Source of the DNA: a virus
Length of the DNA: 31,251 nucleotides
Virus record (IMG/VR): IMGVR_UViG_3300047552_001268
Location: 1-31,251 of that record
Strand: one strand, 5' to 3'
Shown here in pieces: positions 1 to 5,530 of the stretch (the stretch's first letter is position 1; every line of letters begins with the position of its first letter). The notes beneath the pieces are model-generated. The model worked only from the letters and a program-made list of their open reading frames with translations. It made no database searches and was not told the origin of the DNA. Both the position numbers and the translations under genes were made by a program.

Positions 1-291
1 GTGCGAGCCGCGCTGCGTGAGGCGCTCGCGATCGACCGTGATGAGTGGCTGACCCTTGACCGCGCCGCGGGGCTTGCGGGCACGAGCCCTCGTGCGCTGC
101 GTGATGCGGGCCGCCGGGGCGAGCTCACGATCGCGCATGCGGGCCGTCGCCCGGTGGTGAGCCGTGGCGAGCTGGATCGCTGGATCACATCACGCCCCGT
201 CGCGCCCCGCCACACGGTGGATGACCCGCACGCGGACGTGCGGGCCGCCGTCCAGCGTGCCACCGAGCGGGCGCGGAGGGGCGGGCGGTAG
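1..291 (+). CDS. Small helix-turn-helix DNA-binding protein, 5' end uncertain
   Basis: An open frame runs from the first base of the window to a TAG at 289-291 and gives 96 residues if the GTG at position 1 is the start. The frame may continue upstream, so the N-terminus is uncertain. Residues 15-60 (LTLDRAAGLAGTSPRALRDA...VVSRGELDRW) have the pattern of a MerR/excisionase-type winged helix-turn-helix: a helix with a small residue at the turn, a recognition helix with SPRALRDA, then a wing ending in an acidic-aromatic helix. The C-terminal 30 residues are charged and probably disordered. Excisionase-like proteins sit next to phage integration genes, which could lie just outside the window, but no integrase is visible. 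The DNA-binding fold is a moderate call and the role is unknown. Confidence 0.55.
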   Translation: MRAALREALAIDRDEWLTLDRAAGLAGTSPRALRDAGRRGELTIAHAGRRPVVSRGELDRWITSRPVAPRHTVDDPHADVRAAVQRATERARRGGR

Positions 292-338
292 CTGTTTGGG
301 CCGACTTGTCAGCTCGCTGGCCACCGTAGACAAAGGAG

Positions 339-369
339 GACCCCCGCGAGCCTAAGCTCTGCGGGGGTC
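339..369. terminator. Hairpin between convergent genes, likely bidirectional terminator
   Basis: A 9-bp perfect inverted repeat (GACCCCCGC at 339-347, GCGGGGGTC at 361-369) encloses a short loop that can pair further (GAG/CTC). It lies between the + strand gene ending at 291 and the minus-strand gene ending at 477. Neither side has a long T tract, so termination is inferred from the strong stem and the convergent position. The rest of 292-476 shows no other feature. Confidence 0.5.
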
Positions 370-476
370 AGGCACATTGTCCCGGCCATCTCTGAACCGG
401 GATACCCTTCCTCGTGGGAGGACGTGCGGCGGGATTCATCAACCATCTAGCACTGAACGACGCGCGCGGTGGCGTG

Positions 477-1097
477 TCAGCGGCGGTGAAGCGCGACCCG
501 GCCCTCGTCGATGCCTCCGAACAGGGGGGCCTTCGACAGCCCGGTCCGAGCGCGATCGTCGCGTGCAACGCGGACGACGATCTTGTCCGGCTCCTGGAAT
601 GCAGCCTCATCGCTCCGGAGGACGTGGCCCGTTCGCGTGACGACCACCCGCTCGTCCTTGAGCACCTCTCCGAGTCGGAGGTTCACGGCCGTCTTGGACA
701 GCATCAATCGATCGGCGACAGGCTCGAGCGCGTCCAGTCCGCGCCCGTAGAACGACACCGCCGATCGGACGAGCGCGCGTGGGAAAAGCAGGGCTGCGCC
801 CACGTAGTTCGCCATGCGTTCCTCATGCGGCCCGCAGTCATGCTCGTACCGACGGAACGCCCAGTGGGCCACCTCGTGAGCACACGCGAAATTCATGTCG
901 GCCAAGCCCTCTCGAATCTCGATCCGGTAGCCCGTCGGCGTCCAGCGCAGCCGAGCGCCGCACGCCAGCTTGTCGACGATCACGACGCTGCCATCGCCCA
1001 GTAGACGCGTGGCGAGCTCCGCAGCGTCCACCACCTCTTCGCCCCCCACCCCCGCCTCTCGCCGCACGCGCTCCGCAAATACTTCCAGTTGGCGCAC
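477..1097 (-). CDS. ImmA/IrrE family metallo-endopeptidase
   Basis: Predicted zinc peptidase of the ImmA/IrrE family (206 residues from the GTG at 1097). The zinc-binding helix HEVAHW (H74, E75, H78) is present, followed by the family's downstream helix PHEERMANYVGAALLFP, which supplies the third ligand glutamate and the typical AN..(A/G)..LLxP signature. In ICEBs1 and many prophages such peptidases cleave the partner repressor to induce the element. Here the gene lies directly downstream of, and in the same direction as, a helix-turn-helix repressor, exactly as expected for such a pair. A TTG at 1139 would add 14 residues and start 10 bases after the repressor stop. I prefer GTG because MRQLEVFAERVRREAG resembles the usual family N-terminus, but neither start has a good ribosome site. 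The C-terminal 60 residues may fold as a winged helix. Confidence 0.85.
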   Translation of the reverse strand: MRQLEVFAERVRREAGVGGEEVVDAAELATRLLGDGSVVIVDKLACGARLRWTPTGYRIEIREGLADMNFACAHEVAHWAFRRYEHDCGPHEERMANYVGAALLFPRALVRSAVSFYGRGLDALEPVADRLMLSKTAVNLRLGEVLKDERVVVTRTGHVLRSDEAAFQEPDKIVVRVARDDRARTGLSKAPLFGGIDEGRVALHRR

Positions 1098-1148
1098 CCC
1101 AACATGGAGACCATTATCGGGGCAGCTGTAAAGAGACAACCGGCGTTG

Positions 1149-1678
1149 TCACTTCGCGGGTCGTTCGAATTTCCGCACGGCCCGAAGGACCTTCGGCTCG
1201 TCTCCGCGCTCGACCTCATCAAGCCACTCGGCCCACGTCCCGTGAAGCGGCTCGCCATCGCCGCCGTGCAAGCGTGGCGCGCGGCGGAGGTCGATGATGA
1301 GTCGTTGGAGCGTCTCGATGCTCCAACGGGTCGCCTCCTCCCGGAGGGTCTCGGCGAGCCGCGGGTATTTTTGCAGGTAGATGGCGACGTCGTTCGCGGT
1401 CGCACGGGTCGGGTTTTTTTGATGAGCTCGTCGAAGGTCGCGTACCCAAGCGCCTTCAGGATCTTCTCGCCGACCTCGATCCCGCCCTCTCCGCGCGCCG
1501 TGATCTTGTAGACCGCGGGCTGCGAGACCTTGGCAGCCTTCGCCAGCGTCGACTGATTGAAGATTCCAGCCGCGATCTGAGCCTCGACTTCGAGCCGAAG
1601 AGCCTCGGAAACATGCGGAGGGAGCTGGGTTCTTCCCACCCGCACAACATAGTGTTGTGCCGCCGCGTCTCCAAGCAT
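1149..1678 (-). CDS. Phage repressor, Xre-type helix-turn-helix, with a -1 frameshift
   Basis: The N-terminal part (from ATG 1678) contains a clear lambda-repressor-type helix-turn-helix: NQSTLAKAAKVSQPAVYKI, then a helix and FDELIKK. At a run of seven A (complement of 1414-1420) the frame must shift by -1 to continue into a coherent C-terminal domain: after IKK the -1 frame reads NPTRATANDVAIYLQKY and continues with helix-like sequence to FERPAK and a TGA at 1149-1151. Unshifted translation instead gives a Ser/Arg-rich, shadow-like sequence running over the peptidase gene in another frame. With the shift the protein is 176 residues. The gene is divergent from a Cro-like gene and followed by an ImmA peptidase, so it is probably the lysogeny repressor and the cleavage target. 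The start is uncertain: no Shine-Dalgarno is visible, and an upstream ATG at 1699 or leaderless translation is possible. Confidence 0.7.
1414..1420 (-). other. Seven-adenine frameshift site inside the repressor gene
   Basis: On the coding (minus) strand the sequence reads CTC ATC AAA AAA ACC. The downstream coding frame is -1 relative to the upstream one. Slippage of Lys-tRNA on AAA, transcriptional slippage on A7, a real inactivating deletion from A8, or a homopolymer sequencing error would all explain it. In the original frame the preceding base is C, so this is not the canonical A AAA AAA heptamer arrangement seen at 28868-28874. Confidence 0.6.
1642..1660. promoter_or_regulatory. Candidate repressor operator (8-bp inverted repeat)
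   Basis: A perfect palindrome with arms GCACAACA and TGTTGTGC and a 3-bp spacer TAG lies at the 5' edge of the repressor gene, about 56 bp from the Cro-like start. Dyads of this size between divergent repressor and cro genes are typical phage operators. It lies inside the repressor coding sequence if translation starts at 1678. The short 37-bp gap to 1716 must hold the divergent promoters; a TATAGC at 1702-1707 is a possible -10 element for the + strand, without a well-spaced -35. Confidence 0.5.
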
Positions 1679-1715
1679 GGTTGCATCATTACAACGCATG
1701 GTATAGCACTCGGGT

Positions 1716-2024
1716 ATGAGCGGCACTCGATCGAAGGCAGCGGTTGATCTCAAGCGGCGGCTGACGCCGACCATCAATCAGGCGCGACTCGCGCGTGAAC
1801 TGGGGGTCTCCCAGCAAGCCATCTCGGCGTGGTGCGCTGGCCGCGCGATCCCAACACCGACGCGCATGGCCCGCATCGAGGACCTGATCGGCGTGCCGAT
1901 GCGGGACTGGACGATCGACGCGCCAACCGATGCTGACGGAAGTGAGCCCGCTGCGAGCGATGCCGTCGATGACGTTGTCACCGACGCGCCAGACGCGTTG
2001 GACTCGCCCGACTCGGCTGTCTGA
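1716..2024 (+). CDS. Cro-like helix-turn-helix regulator
   Basis: This 102-residue protein has an N-terminal Xre/Cro-type domain at about residues 12-60: INQARLARELGVSQQAISAW is a textbook helix-turn-helix with Q and S at the turn, followed by GRAIPTPTRMARIEDLIGV. The C-terminal 40 residues are acidic and low in complexity (repeated D, A, P, S), probably disordered. It is the first + strand gene, divergent from the repressor, which is the position and size of a Cro/anti-repressor that commits the phage to early gene expression. There is no clear Shine-Dalgarno before ATG 1716, so a leaderless or short-leader message is possible. The DNA-binding call is firm; the Cro role is inferred from position. 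Confidence 0.75.
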   Translation: MSGTRSKAAVDLKRRLTPTINQARLARELGVSQQAISAWCAGRAIPTPTRMARIEDLIGVPMRDWTIDAPTDADGSEPAASDAVDDVVTDAPDALDSPDSAV

Positions 2025-2179
2025 CCGCACGCGCCGCGGTTCTGTCGCGGCTCCCGTCCCCCTGGATGCCATGCCCGGAAGATGGGCCGGATGGGGATAG
2101 TGCGCAACCACCGATCATCCGTACCAGGGTCACAACGATGCAGCCTGCAACTTTTTCCACGCACGACTGGAGACTGAAC

Positions 2180-2560
2180 ATGTCCTCGCTGTCCGATGCT
2201 GAACAACACGACGCCGACTCGGAAAACCAGGCACCAAATAGGTCCGACATGCCTGCGTGTTCAGCGTCGCCGCTGACGCTGCGACAGGTGCAGGTGGTCC
2301 GGTGTGTCGAGCAATTTCTCCGCACTTATGGATTCCCTCCGACCCTTCGTGAACTGGCTCGCATGCTCGACATGACCTCGCTGAAGGCCGTTGTCGATCA
2401 TCTCGATCGCATCGAGACGAAGGGCTACATCGCTCGCGATCGCCACGAGGCTCGCGGGATCCGAGTGCTCATCGGATCGGACCGCGCGGCCCTTGCCGCT
2501 CCGCGTCCGCTCGCCAAGACACGACCCACCACACCGACGTCGCTGAGGCGGACCGCATGA
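2180..2560 (+). CDS. LexA-type winged helix DNA-binding protein lacking the peptidase domain
   Basis: From ATG 2180 (preceded by GGAGA with a suitable gap) this encodes 126 residues. Residues about 30-95 match the LexA N-terminal DNA-binding domain: LTLRQVQVVRCVEQFLRTYGF, PPTLRELARMLDM, an SLKAVVDHLDRIETKGYI helix, then a wing with RGIRVL. In LexA this is followed by a linker and the S24 autoprotease, but here the protein ends about 30 residues later in a basic tail, so no self-cleavage domain is present. It could bind the same type of operator as a host LexA or act as an independent early regulator. An in-frame start at 2066 exists but adds unconvincing sequence and has no ribosome site. The upstream gap 2025-2179 shows no other feature. 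Confidence 0.75.
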   Translation: MSSLSDAEQHDADSENQAPNRSDMPACSASPLTLRQVQVVRCVEQFLRTYGFPPTLRELARMLDMTSLKAVVDHLDRIETKGYIARDRHEARGIRVLIGSDRAALAAPRPLAKTRPTTPTSLRRTA

Positions 2561-2673
2561 TCGCGACGTGCGAGTGGATCGATCGCTTGCCCGATGCGGT
2601 CTGGCTGGCGATCGGACTGTTGTTGCTCGCTCCGGCGCTCGCCGAGCGATGCGAATGGAGGCGTGCTCGATGA
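2557..2673 (+). CDS. 38-residue single-pass membrane protein, translationally coupled
   Basis: A short frame starts with an ATG that overlaps the previous stop (ATGA at 2557-2560) and ends with a TGA overlapping the next ATG (2670-2673). It predicts MIATCEWIDRLPDAVW followed by the hydrophobic stretch LAIGLLLLAPALA and a basic tail (ERCEWRRAR), which is an N-out/C-in type membrane segment by the positive-inside rule. Overlap with both neighbours argues that it is translated. Function is not recognisable. Confidence 0.55.
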   Translation: MIATCEWIDRLPDAVWLAIGLLLLAPALAERCEWRRAR

Positions 2674-3077
2674 AATACGAAGAACTCGGAACTGAGATCG
2701 GTCGTCTTGTTGACCTGAAAAATGCGGCGTATGGCGCGTCGTTCGACAAGGCCGGAGACGTCCTTCGGATCCTGTACCCGAACGGGATTACGCCCGATCA
2801 GTACGTCGATGCACTGGCCGTCGTGCGCATCCTCGACAAGCTGTTTCGGACAGCAACTGATCGCGATGCTCTCGGCGAGTCCCCCTTCGGGGACATCGCA
2901 GGCTACGGACTTCTCGGCGCCGCGCGTGCACGGGAAGCGAAGTCGGCCGCGCAGCAAGCCAATGCTGCGAACCCTCCGCGCTGTCGCACGGAACATGTCT
3001 CGGGCGATGGCGGGCGCTGCCTGTTGGATCTGGGTCACAAGGGCCCGTGCGATTTCAGCAGACCGGGGGAGATGTGA
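2670..3077 (+). CDS. Conserved-type phage early protein, DUF1599-like N-terminus
   Basis: ATG 2670 is preceded by GGAGG at 2657-2661 with an 8-base gap and gives 135 residues. Residues 1-80 (YEELGTEIGRLVDLKNAAYG, SFDKAGDVLRILYPNGI, then DALAVVRILDKLFR and SPFGDIAGYGLLG) resemble the DUF1599 / nucleotide-modification-associated helical domain seen in many phages, where K-N-x-A-Y-G and the D-K-L-F-R helix are typical. This assignment is from memory of the family pattern and is moderate. The C-terminal 45 residues contain three cysteines and a histidine (RCRTEHV...GRCLLDLGHKGPC), a possible small zinc knuckle. It lies between the small membrane protein and another short gene, with 4-bp overlaps on both sides. 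Confidence 0.6.
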   Translation: MKYEELGTEIGRLVDLKNAAYGASFDKAGDVLRILYPNGITPDQYVDALAVVRILDKLFRTATDRDALGESPFGDIAGYGLLGAARAREAKSAAQQANAANPPRCRTEHVSGDGGRCLLDLGHKGPCDFSRPGEM

Positions 3078-3280
3078 GCCGCTCACACGCGCGCTATCGG
3101 CACATCCCCACGTCGACGCTCCGCGCGTGCGTGCGGGCGCTGCTCGCCGCGCCAGGCATGCTCTGGCTCTTCGGGCCAGCGCTGACTGAGATGAACGCGG
3201 AGCTTCTTCGACGCGAGATCGGAGGCATCGCGGCCAAGTGCGGCGGCTTTCCGGTCACACCAATCGATGGCCGGCAATGA
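3074..3280 (+). CDS. Small hypothetical protein
   Basis: GTG 3074 overlaps the previous TGA (GTGA), with a GGGGGA ribosome site just upstream, giving 68 residues. The sequence is mostly alpha-helical by composition (TLRACVRALLAAPGMLWLFG is a moderately hydrophobic helix) and no family is recognised. An in-frame ATG at 3047 lies inside the previous gene and is less likely. It is part of the early + strand cluster. Confidence 0.5.
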   Translation: MSRSHARYRHIPTSTLRACVRALLAAPGMLWLFGPALTEMNAELLRREIGGIAAKCGGFPVTPIDGRQ

Positions 3281-3339
3281 GGTCGGACGCGACACGCAAC
3301 AACGAATCGGCCGCACGTGCGGCAGCAAGGAGACGCGAC

Positions 3340-3927
3340 ATGCAAGCGATCAACACCGAGTCCAACGGCACCCAGACTTCGTGGTCCGACGTCATCGCGG
3401 CGAGCTCAGAAGCCCAGCCTGATGTCGAGCGCGAGACCGTCGAGGACGCGATCGACGTCACGCTGACGGAACAAGATCTCGTTCGGATCGCCCGCGAGAA
3501 CGCGGCCGACGACGAAGACAGGCTCGCCCTCGTCACGGAGCTCGACGACCTGAAGGCCGTAGTGAAGGCGAAGAAGTCTCTCATCGACGCGATCGACCAG
3601 CGCGTGCGCGAACGGAACGCCGCCGTGCGGTCTGGCTCTCAGCGTCGCAAGGGCGAATGGATCATGGAGACGCACTATCGCCTTGGGAAGGTGAGCTACC
3701 TCGATCCGGTCACGATGGCGGTCGTCTCTGAGCGGGCGCTGACGATGGAAGAACGACAGACGGAGCTACCACTCGACGTGAAGGCCGCACCCGACGCGGA
3801 CCCTGATGACATCGACGACAGCGATGCCGAGGCCGTCACCGACCCGGCGGCGCTGCTCGCGGCGGCTCAGAGCGGCGAACAGGACTCCGACGATGACGAG
3901 GACGACGACCTGGACGGTGACGAATGA
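3340..3927 (+). CDS. Acidic coiled-coil phage protein of unknown role
   Basis: ATG 3340 follows AAGGAGA, a strong ribosome site, and gives 195 residues. Residues 40-100 (LTEQDLVRIARENAADD, LVTELDDLKAVVKAKKSLID) form a long amphipathic helix, likely a coiled coil. Residues 105-145 (a METHYRLGKVSYLDPVTMAVVSERALTMEERQ block) have the look of a phage domain that often sits near recombination or replication genes. The C-terminal 50 residues are very acidic (runs of D and E). The stop overlaps the next ATG (ATGA, 3924-3927). I cannot assign a function; a DNA-mimic or binding-partner role for the acidic tail would be speculation. Confidence 0.6.
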   Translation: MQAINTESNGTQTSWSDVIAASSEAQPDVERETVEDAIDVTLTEQDLVRIARENAADDEDRLALVTELDDLKAVVKAKKSLIDAIDQRVRERNAAVRSGSQRRKGEWIMETHYRLGKVSYLDPVTMAVVSERALTMEERQTELPLDVKAAPDADPDDIDDSDAEAVTDPAALLAAAQSGEQDSDDDEDDDLDGDE

Positions 3928-4712
3928 GCGCGCTTGTGATTGGTCCGCACTCTGTTCGCCGCGACGGCGACATGTGGTGCATCACCGATCTGTGGCGCGC
4001 GGCGGGCGCGCCGAAGGACAAGCGGCCTGCGGAGTTCCTTCGATTTGAGGGGGCGACATTCGCTCAATTTCTGTCTGATTCCCTTGATGTGGGCCCTGCC
4101 CATATCAAGAAAACCCGCAAAATCGCGGGTGGCGGCGGAGAGACGTGGACGCACTGGCAGCTCGCGCTGGCCTACGCCAAGTGGATCGATCACGCGTTCC
4201 ACGCGCGAGTCAACGACGTCTACCGCGCCTTCGCCACTGGGCAGTTGACGGTTCGCGATCCGGAGGCCGTCCACCTTGCCCTCCGCATTCAGCGCCTCAA
4301 CTCCGCTGACTACGAGTCGGCCTGGGATACGGAGCTGAAGCTGGAGCTCGCCAGACTCCGGAAGGTGAAGGGATGGACGCCAGGTCCAGGCCACGGTCCT
4401 GAGCCAAGGGGACTCGCCCTCGCCTACGGTAGGACGTGGCGCATCATCCTTGGCGATGCCGTCTACGACGAGCTGAAGGCCCGTAATCCGGAGCCAAGGG
4501 ACGGGAGCCTCCACGGACAGTGGATCCGTGATGACAGGCTGCGGCTCATTCGGAGAGAGGACATGGTCCTCACTCTCTTCATTGCCCGTCGCGCGACGTC
4601 GTGGCGCGAATACGAATCAGAGATGCGTGCGCACTTCCGACGCACACCGATTCAGCTTCGGATGCCGTCCAGGTTTGCCGCGGTCATCCCGATCCGAGGA
4701 CGTGACGCATGA
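3924..4712 (+). CDS. KilA-N domain protein, probable P63C-type C-terminus
   Basis: This 262-residue protein starts with a KilA-N domain (about residues 1-110): MWCITDLWRAAGAPKDKRP, a middle segment, then ETWTHWQLALAYAKWIDHAF, the conserved T-W-x-H-x-x-L-A-x-x-Y-A-x-W-I pattern of KilA-N. The C-terminal half contains GRTWRIILGDAVYDELKARN and LHGQWIRDDRLRLIRRE with WREYESEMRAHF, resembling the P63C domain found in phage anti-repressor-type proteins. KilA-N binds DNA and is common in early regions of large DNA viruses and phages. It is coupled by 4-bp overlaps to the genes on both sides and precedes a DNA methyltransferase. Domain recognition is by motif only; the regulatory role is inferred. 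Confidence 0.75.
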   Translation: MSALVIGPHSVRRDGDMWCITDLWRAAGAPKDKRPAEFLRFEGATFAQFLSDSLDVGPAHIKKTRKIAGGGGETWTHWQLALAYAKWIDHAFHARVNDVYRAFATGQLTVRDPEAVHLALRIQRLNSADYESAWDTELKLELARLRKVKGWTPGPGHGPEPRGLALAYGRTWRIILGDAVYDELKARNPEPRDGSLHGQWIRDDRLRLIRREDMVLTLFIARRATSWREYESEMRAHFRRTPIQLRMPSRFAAVIPIRGRDA

Positions 4713-5530
4713 GGACCGAGTGCGGGGCGGGCTGGCCGATGCACTTGGCCGACTGCGTCGACGTCTTGCCGAAACTCGAGCCCGTCGACGTGTGCATTCA
4801 GGATCCGCCGTACGAGGTGGAGGCGCATACCAAGGCGCGTCGGTCTCTGAAGGACGCAACGCAGAAGCGCGGAGCTCGAAACACCGGAGAGGTCCGGCGC
4901 ATCGACCGACCGCTGCTCATCAACTTCACGCACATGACTTCAGCGTTGAGGTCCGATGTCTCGCGGCTCGAAGCCCGCATCGTTCGCCGATGGACACTCA
5001 CGTTCTGTCAGGTCGAAGCGATCGGCTTGTGGCGCCAGGCGTTCGAAGAAGCTGGCCTCCAGTGGATCCGAGCTGGCGTCTGGATCAAGCCCAACGGCAT
5101 GCCGCAGATGACCGGCGATCGTCCTGGTCAGGGCTTCGAGTCGTTGGCCATCGTTCACCCGAAAGGCCGGAAGCGCTGGAACGGCGGCGGGAAGCACGCG
5201 GTGTGGACGGTTCCGCTGGACCACAACGCTGGCGGCGGCGGGAAGAACGAGCATCCGACGTCCAAGCCGGTTGCGCTCATGTTGCAGCTCGTCTCCGACT
5301 TCTCTCAGCACGGTGAAGCGATCCTCGACCCGTTCGCCGGTAGCGGGACGACAGGCGTGGCCTGTCTTCGGCTCGGGCGGCGCTTCATCGGCGTCGAGAG
5401 GGACGAGCGGTACTTCGAGCTCGCCTGCGAGCGGCTCCGCGCCGAAGAGGCCGGGTCGACCGTCCAAGCGGCGCGCGCGCGGCAGCATGCACTCTTCGAC
5501 GTGCTCGCAACTCGACACGGAGGTGGTTGA
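4709..5530 (+). CDS. Site-specific DNA methyltransferase (beta-type amino-MTase)
   Basis: This 273-residue protein has the two hallmark motifs of N6-adenine/N4-cytosine DNA methyltransferases in beta order: catalytic DPPY at residues 32-35, and the S-adenosylmethionine-binding DPFAGSGTTG at residues 207-216, followed by RRFIGVERDERYFELACERL, which carries the acidic ribose ligand. The usual HPTSKPVALM segment before motif I is also seen. Between them lies a target-recognition region. It would methylate adenine or N4-cytosine in phage or host DNA, commonly to avoid host restriction. No restriction enzyme partner is adjacent, which fits an orphan phage methyltransferase. ATG 4709 overlaps the KilA-N stop and the TGA at 5528-5530 overlaps the next ATG. 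Confidence 0.9.
   Translation: MRTECGAGWPMHLADCVDVLPKLEPVDVCIQDPPYEVEAHTKARRSLKDATQKRGARNTGEVRRIDRPLLINFTHMTSALRSDVSRLEARIVRRWTLTFCQVEAIGLWRQAFEEAGLQWIRAGVWIKPNGMPQMTGDRPGQGFESLAIVHPKGRKRWNGGGKHAVWTVPLDHNAGGGGKNEHPTSKPVALMLQLVSDFSQHGEAILDPFAGSGTTGVACLRLGRRFIGVERDERYFELACERLRAEEAGSTVQAARARQHALFDVLATRHGGG

Noticed and set aside
414-1004. Plus-strand open frame opposite the ImmA gene
   Set aside because: It mirrors a gene with a clear HEVAHW motif and lacks a ribosome site and recognisable domains.
980-1413. Unshifted continuation of the repressor frame on the minus strand to position 980
   Set aside because: Beyond the A7 run this frame is Ser/Arg-rich and shadow-like, whereas the -1 frame is coherent and ends just before the peptidase gene.
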